From Stachybotrys elegans (Eukaryota > Ascomycota > Sordariomycetes > Hypocreales > Stachybotryaceae): a stretch of DNA of 64,000 bases. Positions 25,138-35,762 of the stretch are shown here, piece by piece. The translations under genes were made by a program, and so were the position numbers. Below the pieces are notes generated by a model that was not told the origin of the DNA, ran no database searches, and saw nothing but the letters and a program-made list of their open reading frames with translations. Each line of letters starts with the position of its first letter. Position 1 is the stretch's first letter. Location of the stretch: the NCBI GenBank assembly GCA_020746835.1, contig JAGPNK010000006.1, forward strand, positions 1,178,001 through 1,242,000. The letters are read 5' to 3'.

Positions 25138-25488
25138 GCAGAAAAAGAAAACCAATACAAGTATCTGGCGACGGAAGGGTGGCTGGCAGTAACGGAAGCC
25201 CGTGTATTTGTACGATGTTGTATGATATGCTCTGGATGGCAGCTGGATGATAGAGACCTTTGACAATGACAGGCATGATTGGGTCTTGGAAATGAGCCGC
25301 CTCGGTGGTGACAATACTTTATGTGATAACACTCTATATCAAGGAAAGGTATATGCCTGGGAATCTTACATGTGATATCTATTGCTGTGCCTTGCCCAAT
25401 AATTGCAACAAACTTGACCAACCCGCGCCGATAAAAAGCAGAACGCCTCGAGAACAAGAAGTAAATATAATAGCATCCTGATGTAACA
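25138..25488. other. Convergent 3' spacer between TIM10 and the STB6-like gene
   Basis: 351 nt of AT-richer sequence holding the facing 3' ends. I see no gene here. Confidence 0.6.
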
Positions 25489-28198
25489 TCATGTCGTTGA
25501 TCTGGTGATGTTCGGCCCGGTCCCGACACCGGTCAATGTTCTGACCAGCCAGTGCAGCCAGCTCTCCGTCTCGAGCTGTTTCTTCAGCTCATCAGCTCGC
25601 TTCTCGACGTCCTCGACCTGCCTTTCAAAGCCCTGTATGCCATCCTCCACGTCATGTACTCGCTGTGACAGAGCATTGATTTCATACTCAAGTCGGGCGA
25701 CAAGAACCTCAATTTCCTTGACACTCTCTGTAAGCTGGGCTCGCTCTGAAGAGAGAAGTTCCTCCGAATTTCGGCTGACGCGATGACAGGCGGCGCTGAG
25801 CTGTTCGTAAAGGGCCTTGAGGTTCTCATTCTGTTGTCCATAATGCTCGTCTAGCACTTCGATCATCTTCAGCTTTTCCGCGACCCAGGGCTCGAGATCA
25901 CTTTCGATATCGTCGATCCTTTCATAAAGGTGCCGGGCCACTGTCTTGAAAGCTCCTGCGACGGCCATATCATTGGATACTTCTGACACGTCAAATATCT
26001 CGTCCCAGCCTAGGATAGCCTCTTCAGCGTCTCCAAATGACATACGACGTGGCCATCGATGCTCATTGAACAGGCGTGGGCGAGCCAGCTCGGCGAAATC
26101 GAAGCTGCGGCGCCTGACAAGAGCAAGCTGCCCCGGGTCGGCTTTCTCCTCAAAATCCAGATATGCGCCACGGAGGTCCATCTCATCAACCATGGAGCGT
26201 GCCCCCGAGGGGACTTTTGATAGCACGTTTTTTCGTACTTCATAGGCCAAGATGTCCAGAGGCACCTCGGTATCTGGTGTCTCCTCAGGGCAACCCATAA
26301 GTTTGTCCTGAATCTTGATATCGATGCTCTTGCGCGCCCCTTCATCATCCCCGTGTATGGAGGGTACTGCTTCGGCATCGCCTCGCTTCATGCTAGCGAG
26401 ATACTCCTCCGGCTTCTTGTTCCAAGTGAAAGCTCTGCCTGGTGGGATATACGTCGCACTGTCCCGTGGAGTGTTGGTACCGCCTGATAGATCACCTAGA
26501 TCTTCCTTGATCGTCGTAGACAGACGGGAATTGTGACCACGCAAACCACCGCCCACGGCGTCCTTTATCCTGCCGAACCCCGAACGTGCATCATTCATCT
26601 TTCCAGCCACGCTTTTCAGGACATTCCTCCTCGAGACGTCCTTTTCTCCTGGACTCTCCATAACATTTGATGCAGAGCCTGCCGAGTGGGTTAAGTAGGG
26701 ACCAGGCAGCTCTTCTTTCCTTTTCTGTTCCAGTTCGGTGTCTCCCGAAAATGTCTGATATCGTGTCACAGGCTGGCTTGGCGGGTCATCCTTCCCAAAG
26801 CCGACATCTCCCATGCTCTCACTGTTGCTCGGCGCATCAGCTGCTGCTCTGCGAGGCTTGCCATGCCAAAGCCATTTTGGGCGCTCGCCGTATACCAGAG
26901 CAACGAATCTGTCGTAATCGATCGTCTCAATCTCTGCGATGCCGACCTTTTCTTTGCCACCAGAGACCATGCCCATGACAATCTCTCCCCTCTTTCCACC
27001 AATCTCGGACATGGTCGACTTGACTGCCTTCTGCATTCGCCAGCCTTCTCCAGCTGCGGCTTTGGCCGTTTCAGCATGCAGCTGAACAATAGTCTGTCGG
27101 TCGAGGCGCCTGGTCTTGTCGATTTTTTGAGACTTCTGGAGGTATGCAATGCCTCTTTTGGTGTTTTCTATGTCGAATACGTCTTTTGACACGGGCGCAC
27201 CGTACCACTGCAGCCGATTCCTCGCACCCATAAGCATTCCAAGCAACGCTGCAACGGTGGATGGCCCGAGTATGCCATCAGTAGGCTCGAAGTTGTAGTG
27301 CTCCGCACCGACCTCGGTCCACCAGTTTCCAATTGCTGTCTCCGTTACATCACAGAGCAGGCCGTCGATGTATTCGTGATCGAGTTTCTCAAACAAATGG
27401 AGGGCGACCTGACATAGCTTGACGAGCTCTATTACAGCCTGGAAGAAGGGCACCCTCTCAGAGGTCTTATAGACTTGTTGAAACTTGGCTTGAGCCGCCT
27501 TGTTGGGCTCAGTGAGCGTGAGGCCCGACCGTCCCAGACATCCCAAGCGTTTGAGGTTTTCGTTTACCACAAAGACTTGCCGATGCTTTCGAATATCGCC
27601 GTCAGGGACCGGTATGACAGTAAGTGCGGACGGGAAGCTGCTGAGGTTGGTGATCATGAGTTCACCCAGCTCGGTGTCCTTGGGCCTGGCATGGTATTGG
27701 TGAATTGCCTTGAAGTAAACCCGTAGCTTTGTTGACCAATGTGTCTCGTCGGCCGGGACGGAGAGGACACCGACGACGACGGCGTGCTTCTCGTCACCCG
27801 TATAGGTCACTATGACGAGGGTCGGAGACTGGCGAGAACATGCCCATTGCTCGACAAGATATAATTCGTATCCCCGGAGAACATGTTGGCGTTCGACGAT
27901 CGTGACGCATGGGTCGGTTTCAAGGTATCTGTGAGCCATTAGCATGACGGCATCATGTTGGAACCTCCAACTAGTCGAACCTGAAAGCAACGGGGTCTGG
28001 CAGAACGAGCTGCCTTCTCGGCATAGTAGAAGCCGGCGTTAACTCTGGCATACCATCCTGCCCTTGAATCTCGGCTTGTGTTGAAGCGCTGTCCAACGGA
28101 GTTCGAGGGGCCCGAACACCAGAGGCCTTGGTCGAGGAGACAAAATCATCGTCACCACGGAACCTCGTATCGGGAGGAATGGCGAGTAGGAAAGCCAT
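25489..28198 (-). CDS. STB6-like protein (Sin3-binding protein STB6/STB2 family)
   Basis: Predicted 885 aa in exons 28198-27981 and 27928-25489. Intron 27929-27980 (52 nt) has GTTCGA and CACAG and completes the Arg of DPVAFR. The region right after the junction (YLETDPCVTIVERQHVLRGY, VEQWACSR, LVIVTYTGD) is the STB6-like N-terminal domain. The middle is low-complexity and charged. The C-terminal ~110 residues form a heptad-rich coiled coil (QQNENLKALYEQLS ... VKEIEVLVARLEYEINAL) before a hydrophobic end (WLHWLVRTLTG). In yeast, Stb6/Stb2 were found as Sin3-interacting proteins, so a chromatin role is plausible but inferred. The start is the first in-frame ATG after a stop at 28412-28414 and has G at -3 and G at +4. 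A 14-codon upstream ORF (28207-28251) ends 8 nt before it. Confidence 0.85.
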
Positions 28199-28796
28199 TG
28201 CTATTGTCACAGGCCCTTGAGGCTGCGTAATCTTGCCCTGATATACATCATCAGAGGGAGAAAACCCAGCACTCGAGTGCCGCCGAGTGCCAGTCGTATG
28301 AAGGACGATTGGAGCAAGTTCCCACGAGAACCGGCATGTGATGCGATACGACCGTTGTTGGATTTCTTCCAGGGCCCAGGGAGTGGAGGGAAGCAACGTA
28401 ATAGGCGCTCCTCAGTTGGCTCTGGGGGGCTGTATTGCGCATGACACCCAGCGTTGTTAGCGCCGAGGTCACTGTAATTGCATACTAGTCAAGGTCCCAC
28501 CTCAAATCAGTTTAGCTTCAATGGACCCCTCCCCACGTTGTTGTGGAGGGCCTGAGAGCCTTATCGATAGACTGAAGTGCCGAACATAGCAGCTTCAATG
28601 GAGCGTTTGTGCACCTCGTCACTCGCACCATCCTCGCCCATCCAACGACCGACTCGGTCTACCATTGCTTCCTCCGAGGATACATCAACAAAGCCCCTCT
28701 TCTCTCTGTCCTAGAAGCCATACATCCTTTCTGCTACCTCTCGCCTACCTCCGGAACCGACAGGCGGGCCAATCTTGCACGCAGCACATCATCGAC
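28199..28796. promoter_or_regulatory. Divergent promoter between STB6-like and RMD5 genes
   Basis: 598 nt separate the two start codons. It includes the leader of the STB6-like gene with a small upstream ORF (minus 28207-28251). I see no other gene. Confidence 0.55.
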
Positions 28797-30232
28797 ATGG
28801 CCGGCACCGACGATGACGCCCCCTCACCCTTCACCTCCTTGTACCCAGAAATAGCTCGCATGAAGAGGTCGAACCTGCGAGCTGCGATCGATGATATCGA
28901 CAAGATTATACAGTCGCTGGAGCACACGCGGGCGCAAGTTGCAGGAGGTCTGTTCAAACCGGGCCTTGCCGCCTTATCAGCTCCCATAGCCTACTAACTC
29001 CTCTTGGCAGAAGGCGATGCTAACTGGATCGGAATGTCGATGATGAATCTCCAGAAGCCCGTCAAAGAGGGACTTGAGTCGGTCAATAACGACCTCAAAG
29101 AAGTGACAAAGGCTCAAAAGAGCTTTGGGAAAGCGCTCGATCGAGTTCGTCAGCCTTGTTCTCCATACGTTGCATACTCTAACCACCCCCGCAGGCACTC
29201 CCGCAACGCGAACTGCCGATGGAGGCTGATGCGATGGCGAGCCATGAACCACTTATTAGCCGTGCGATAATTATGCATCTCCTACGCGAAGGTCGGTTTA
29301 ATGTCGCCTCCACCTTCCTCGAGGAGAATCAGCAGGCAAACTCCCTCCGAACCGAGCGCGCCGCGCTCCAACCATCCTCGCAGCTCGACATGGATGGTGA
29401 TGACGATATGAACGGAGAAGGCGAGGAGGGCGGGGATATTGAGCGCGACATTCTCGACGTGAAAATACACTCCGCCGACTTGCAAGCCCAATTTGCCGAA
29501 ATGTATCAGATCTTGTCAGAGCTCAAAAACAAGAATCTGTTGCCTGCAATACAATGGGCCTATGACAACAGCGACAGATTGGGGCAAAAGGGTAGCAACC
29601 TTGAATTCGAGCTGAACAAACTCCAGTTTGTCTGGCTATTCAAGGGGCCCGGTGTCAACGGCTTGCCCGACGATGACAGCAACGGGCAGCAGGGTGCGAT
29701 GCAGTACGCGCGACAGAACTTTGCTCGATTCCAACGCAGGCATCTCAAGGAAATTCAACAGCTCTGCTGTGCCATGGTGTATGCGCCCAATATAGAGCAG
29801 TCACCATACCGGCAAATTTTTGAGACTGATTCGACCTTCGAGGAGGTCGCTGGCTGCTTCACACGAGACTTCTGCTCCCTCCTCGGTCTCTCCGCGGAAT
29901 CACCCCTCTACGTAGCTGTGACAGCAGGGTCCATTGCCCTGCCGCGACTCATCAAGTACACTACGTACACGAGGGAGAAGAGGACGGAATGGACCACAGA
30001 AAACGAGTTGGCGTTCGAGACGCCGCTGCCCAGCTCCATGATCTATCACCCGATCTTTGTCTGTCCCGTCAGCAAGGAGCAGACGACAGAGCAAAATCCT
30101 CCGATGATGTTGACGTGCGGGCACGCCATCTGCCGGGACTCTCTTCACAATATTGCCAAGAACTCGAGATACAAGTGTCCCTACTGCCCCACAGAAGGAC
30201 ATGTTAAGGATGCTGTCAAGATTACCCTCTGA
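28797..30232 (+). CDS. RMD5: GID/CTLH E3 ubiquitin ligase subunit Rmd5 (GID2/RMND5)
   Basis: Predicted 440 aa in exons 28797-28947, 29011-29144 and 29195-30232. Intron 28948-29010 has GTCTGT, a CTACTAAC branch site and GGCAG. Intron 29145-29194 (50 nt) has GTTCGT and CGCAG. Domain order fits the family: an N-terminal coiled coil, LisH (about 110-140, SRAIIMHLLREGRFNVASTF), CTLH/CRA (about 165-340, including LPAIQWAYDNSDRL, LEFELNKLQFVWL, ALPRLIKYTTY), and a degenerate RING at 385-440 (CPVSKEQ ... LTCGHAICRDSL ... YKCPYC). Known role: with Fyv10/Gid9 it forms the catalytic heterodimer of the GID complex, which ubiquitinates gluconeogenic enzymes on glucose repletion. Length and domains are complete. 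It is convergent with the UPF0658 gene. Confidence 0.95.
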
Positions 30233-31122
30233 TTCGATCCGATAAGGAAGGGAAGTGGGGGATGACGTTTACGAGCCACGGAACAGCAGGCAATCAATGT
30301 CTTGGAACACGGATATCACTTGGTGGATTATTGGACAAGGACGGCGGCGTAATGGCGAATTTCAAGGGAATGAATCGGGGAGCGTGGGCTGTACAACGAC
30401 GATAGCACTCATCTCATGGTGGTGCATCTTTAGGTACACCTTTCTCTTATTCACTTTCCAAGCCCACAAGTTCTGGGCCAAGTAGGACTACGGCATGTCT
30501 GAGGATAGCATAGATGCATGCCATTGCGACATCACCGAGTCAAGCTTTCAAGCGAGTGTTATATAAAATATTTTTCTCTTCTTTTTCTTTCATAAGAGAA
30601 CGGGACTAAAGAAACAAGCCGTCTTAGACGAACTCTGCCATGCTCATGAATACAGCTTTCCCAGTCCCATCCCCTCCTTTCGAACCGTGCTGTGTGTGAT
30701 GGGTACAGCGCCCTGAGGTATCTGTATCCTGGAACGCAAAACAAAGCAAAAAAAAAAAAAAAAAGAAACAAAACAAAATGGCAACAAAGTCCACACCGCC
30801 TGTCAGACGGCTCACGTCGCAACGCCGGGTATGTAGGAGGTCAGACAACGACCGATAAAGCAAGAGAGAGAGGGTAAGAGAAATAAAGGAGATGGAAGAG
30901 ATTGAGTGATAGTGATGAGGGGTGGAGGACGCTGTGGCCCAGCATCCGCCCGCTTGCGCTTCTCCGGTCCGCGAGATGGTGCCAAGTCGCCGTGAGCTTT
31001 CCTGTTGCTTCAAGGCGTGGGAGGCCCTCCTCTTGTTTCGTAAATTCGTATCTTTTTGTACATTCTAACCTTGCGAAGATCAAAATTTGCAGCCAACAGT
31101 GAGCAAAATCTCATTGTGCCCT
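30233..31122. other. Convergent 3' spacer between RMD5 and the UPF0658-type gene
   Basis: 890 nt with no gene. It contains an A17 run (30748-30764) and other A-rich segments. Confidence 0.6.
30748..30764. repeat. A17 homopolymer
   Basis: Seventeen consecutive A in the 3' spacer. Confidence 0.85.
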
Positions 31123-32518
31123 TTAGTCGATGGTCATGCGACTGGGGACCTGCTGCTTCACATCCTGCAGGCTCAGGGAGTTCATGTCAGGCTTCTCCTC
31201 CGAGAGGCCAGGGCCGACCAGGTGAGCCTTGAGACCAGCGCCAAAGTTGCGCATGCAAATGATGGCGTTGGCGATGGTGAGTAGGATAAGGAGGATGGTG
31301 ATGACGGCGAAAGCGGTCAGGGATCGGCGGACGGCCTCATAAGAGTTTCTGTATCCAGACTGGTACATTCGGGTGAGCTTGAAGATGAAGTAGGAAAGTC
31401 CACCGAGGTAGAGGACAATGACGCAAATCATGCCGGCCTTGTTCTCCCTCTTGGTGAAGTAGGCTGCGGCTAGCAGGATGGCGATGGTGACGGGGATGGA
31501 GGCGCAGGTCAGGGCGAATTCGGGGTCATCCTGGCGCGCGACGATGACGACAAACTGCACGATGTAGCCAAGGAAGAAGAAGAAATCAAACTTCAGGAGA
31601 GCAATGTAAATCTGACGCACAAGTTAGATGCGTACTGGTTGAGGCGGCTCACAAGATTCTTACCTGGTAATGCAGGAATCGCTTCTTCATTCGGTAGTCG
31701 GCACCAATGTTCTTGAGAATGTCCCAGGCAAAAACCTGATACAGCTTCCAGGTCACGAAAGTCATGCAAACGGTACCCAGGCCAATGACGCAAGGAGTAG
31801 CGACGAGAAATGGTCGCACATCATTCCACATCTCCGCGCGGGTCAGCTCGTTGATAAAAGCACCTGCCCTCGCGAGGGTGGCGACGGCTTCTTGGATCGA
31901 ATCGACCTGGATTGCGGTGTAGACGACCAGAGCAAGGTTGGCAATGCAGACGCCGATGATCTGAATCGTGTTCTTCTTACGAAGAGCGTCCCATACAACA
32001 ACGCCCTCGTACAAGAAAGCGAAAATGAAGAGGGTGAGGAACGTCGGGATCGTGCGGTACTCAGACTGGATTTCCTCGGGGATGTTGCCGTTAGTAACAC
32101 CGCCTTCGAGACTAGACTGGAACCTGCCGAAGACGTAGCTGATGATTTGTTAGCATTATCTGTGGTGATGAAATGGAATGCCCAGGGCAGCATACGCTTC
32201 GCAGGCAAGACAAACGATGGCCTGGATGGTCGTGATGGCCATGAAAGCAGCCGGCCACGTGCTCTTCAGAAATTCAAAGCGGTCATGTTGAGCAGATACG
32301 GGAGGGCTAGAAGGGATCAGGCCTTCGCGGTGGGCATATCCCTCGTTATACGCCGGTACGCTGGGGGGAGGATAGGCCTGCGAAGGGTAGGCAGACTGAC
32401 TGTAGGCGGTCTGGTCGAATCCGGGGGAGCTGTAGGCTGGGTCAAACGAAGGGCTGTACTGAGGATAGCCGGGGTCACCGCGCAGAGGCAGCTTGCCGGG
32501 GTCGAGCTGGGAGGCCAG
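31123..32518 (-). CDS. Multispanning membrane protein, UPF0658 Golgi apparatus membrane protein type; 5' end unresolved
   Basis: Exons 31611-31123, 32138-31664 and 32196 upwards. Intron 31612-31663 (52 nt) has GTAAGA and GTCAG. Intron 32139-32195 (57 nt) has GTATGC, a GCTAAC branch site and ATCAG. The encoded protein has a Tyr/Pro/Ser-rich cytosolic-like head (QTAYSQSAYPSQAYPPP) and the segment PPVSAQHDRFEFLKSTWPAA. Seven or eight hydrophobic helices follow (for example MAITTIQAIVCLACEAYVF, FFFFLGYIVQFVVIV, LTAFAVITILLILLTIANAI), with a short hydrophilic tail. I recognise the family as the uncharacterised UPF0658 Golgi proteins of fungi. The first in-frame ATG is 32242, inside the first helix, and the frame stays open to a TGA at 32549-32551. 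The boundary given, 32518, is a CTG with A at -3 and G at +4 that would make a 428-aa protein; a spliced leader exon is the alternative. Confidence 0.7.
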
Positions 32519-34677
32519 TTTGGGCGATCTGTTGACTCCGACCGGGAGTCAGACGGAAGAGGCGGGCGAAGAGTGTCCTGATGCGCTACTTGGTGCCGTC
32601 GAGCAGGTTCGAGGCGATATCGTATGTGAAGGCGGGTTATCGGGACACGATCGAAAGGGCCAGCCGAATCGTCGAGTCGTGGATGTTGTAGTGTGTATGA
32701 GTTGGACGAGTTTTTTTTCTTCCTTCGGGTCGAGGTCGAGATAAGAGGGAGTCGGTTGTTCAGACGATGGGAAAACACGCAAAGATGCCCGGGAAGGGTG
32801 GTAAATGAACAACAATACGAGTCAAAGGAGAATAAAGAAGAAGGAATAAAGATTCTGAGTCGCGTACGGCGCGAAAAAGGAAATGACAGTTGAGAGCGAG
32901 AGGCTGGCGTGGTAGGAACGGGTGTGGATGGTTGTTGATGGATGGTGCTCGTTCCCGCACGATAAAAAGTATGGAGCGAATGGCCAGGAGATGTAGGATT
33001 GTGTGAGAGAAGGATGCTTGAAACAGGATGTGAGGAGAAGAAGAGTCGGCCAAGGGGAGAGGCAGAGACCAGGGGTGGCCCTGGATGCAGGCAGAGTTCA
33101 GCAAATGCTGGTTGGCTGCGACTGGTTGGCCCGGGATCCCCCTGGGGCTGATTTCTGACTGCACCGCCAAGGGCTGGGCTCTTCTGGGCTCTCAAGCCTG
33201 GGCTACGGATACTTTGGGGCAAGGCATTTTCCGTGGCTCCATAGGACTGTGGCAGCCACACGGCTCCTGGGGGAGACAGGGCCTAGTCTAGGGCCGCTAG
33301 GTGGTTCCTGTCCTTAGATGCCATGCATGCAAGTACCCTTGGTCTAGGGCGAGATGCCGACGGCCATTGGGGGTACCCGAGTCATACGCCATAGCAGCGT
33401 GGCGTACAGGTACACGGCGATGGAGAGTGGTATGCGGTACCTCGTCACTTGAATGGCAGAAAACGGCTAGCAGCTGTCGTACATGGTACAGGTGAGATTG
33501 ATGGGAAAAGGTGAAATGAGCGAAAATCTAAATTTGAACATGAAATACGACTGGCTGCATCGGCAACTTTGTTCGCATAGCACGTCGTACGGCAAGCCGT
33601 TGACCCATCAACGCAGGGGAGGAAGAAGAAGAAGAAGTTTTACAATGGAGTGCGGTGCGCGAGTGTTCATGATGGGATGGCCAAGCCCGGCCCTGTTTCT
33701 TCGCAGCGCACACGCCGTCCGATGACGAGATCTGCCCTTCTGGCCGGGAAAGGCGGTCGCCTGGTGGATACGAGAAGCAGTTCTCCAGTGTCTGAATGGC
33801 ATGTGCGTGATCCGGAGACATAGGAAGGGGGGTGCAGTGGTCAGTGGTCTGGCCATTCCGAATCGCGGTCGGGGCCTTGAGGGGTTTTCAAACGTTTCAA
33901 GTCTGAGCCTGAAGAAAGAAAAAAAAAAAATAATAACGGAAGCGTCCGCTTTCCTTTTGGGGGAGAGCTTGCGGTTCCTCCTGACACGGTTGCCAGTTTA
34001 TTTCTTTACTATTATTTTACTTTCTTCTTCTTTCTTTTCTCATGTTTCAGGAGGCATAACACAGTAACCGCGCCGAAGCAAGAATAGTACAGTATGTACA
34101 TACAGCAGATATGCTTGCGGCTTGATGATGAGCCGAAGTGGAAATGGCGAGAGACATGCCGCCACCGCCCAGTTGATTGATGGACTGATTGGGGCGGTGC
34201 GGCGGGATGCTCTGCCTCTGCCTCTGTTTATCACTTGATCTGCTGATGCCATGCCATACCATGCTATGCCACACGTTCCGTGCCAAGGCTGGGTCAGCGA
34301 AATCAGACTTCCGCCAGGGCCCCACTGGATCATTACGGGCAGCCAAACACAACTGAAGGACGGGGAACGGGTCGAGGTACATGCGTCCCCAGTCTTTTCC
34401 CCAGCGACGCCGACGTATCCGGTACCTGGCAGCATCTTCCCTGTGGCCTGCCTCACGGGCTGATGAGGCTGCCAGTCGATTCTGGTAGTGCCCGCCTTCG
34501 GTCATCTCGGAGTTTCACTGCAATATTTTACCTCGCAGAGAGGTTGAAAGGCTGATGCACAAGGCAATTCCTCGACTCGGCCTCGTTGTCACATTCTGCC
34601 TTGTGGAAGCATCGAAGCAAGCCATAACTTAAACCTTTTATTAGCACCCTCGGAAAACGACGCGAGGCACGGCTTGG

Positions 34678-34708
34678 ATGAATGAATGAATGAATGAATG
34701 AATGAATG
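34678..34708. repeat. (GAAT)n microsatellite
   Basis: About seven ATGA/GAAT tetranucleotide units in non-coding DNA. Confidence 0.9.
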
Positions 34709-35196
34709 TATGTCTCTCTTGCAGAGACCCGTTGATGGCCAGTCTCGGTGCCCTGGCAGTGGCGAAGGCCAGCAGCACCCACACCCTTCATGCAAAATTG
34801 CTTCGGCTTCGGCCTCGTCGAGGTACATATGTACATATGCTGCTGCCCTCGGTTGCCTCACCATGGCGTCACCCTACATGCCCCTTTGCAGAACACGAGA
34901 AGAAGATCGCCGTCGCCCTCCTCCCTCTTTCTGACTCTCGCTACATGCGGTGACGGCGGCGGGGTGAGGCAAGGGGGCGCCCATCATTGCCAGCACCGGC
35001 CAACTGGGCCAGCTGCAGGTTTCGGGTGACGTGGGATATATTTAGAACCATGCAGCCCTCGCTCCTCATGCTGCGTGTCTTGCACATGTTGGCTCACAGT
35101 CCATCAATGCGTGCTAGATGATGGGTTCTCGAACCAACGGATACTGCGAGGAGGGCCTCCATGTTCTTTGAACTTACTCGACTTGACTTGGCCATT

Positions 35197-35221
35197 GTGA
35201 TGGTGATGGTGATGGTGATGG
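35197..35221. repeat. (GATGGT)n microsatellite
   Basis: About four hexanucleotide units in non-coding DNA. Confidence 0.85.
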
Positions 35222-35762
35222 ATAGCGCCCGCTGCCAACCTCGCAGCATGTGGGCCCGCCTCAGATATAGCATCCAATCTGACAATCTAGTCTTCACTTC
35301 TTTTCTCTCCTGCATCAGTAGACGGCCCAAGGTAATCAATTACTGCTTCATGCCATAGTAGGCAGTACAAGGTACATGCCCATGACGGCTCAGAAGCACA
35401 TACCAACGCCCGCAGACAATCAGCACAGGACCAATATAATCAAGCGTGCACCACCAACCAACAATGTTATCTGCAGGTTCATAAAACTGTCAATTCCTAG
35501 AATAAACTGGTTCTGCGTCGTAGACAACGACCAACAGGCGCAACACCGTTCTCCTCATTTTCAAGACGAGGTCCCTGCATGTGCGATAAGACGCAGTATC
35601 CACCATACAAGAACTATCAAACTTAAGTACTAGTAATAAAGAGTTGTACCTCGGCTCACGACGCTGTTTATATCCATCTTATCTCACACTCCCTCACCCC
35701 CAAAGCGCCCTCCACGGCTTCAACTCTCAACTGCTACCGTCGAGACTCATCCAAGCATCGCC

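Larger units (their letters stand above)
32529..35762. other. Intergenic region between the UPF0658-type gene and the amidase
   Basis: About 3.2 kb. The left ~0.9 kb is CT-rich on the minus strand and free of ATG on that strand, as expected of a long leader for the gene at 31123-32518. The rest shows no supportable gene; open frames have arbitrary composition. Simple repeats at 34678-34708 and 35197-35221. Confidence 0.55.

Noticed and set aside
32600..33261. Upstream part of a long minus-strand open frame that could extend the UPF0658-type gene
   Set aside because: It is in a different frame from the membrane-protein coding exon near 32500 and is CT-rich like a leader. The ATG at 33261 would need an unsupported long coding exon.
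34678..34708. Regular repeats that could suggest a CRISPR-like array
   Set aside because: It is a simple tetranucleotide microsatellite without spacers, in a fungal genome.
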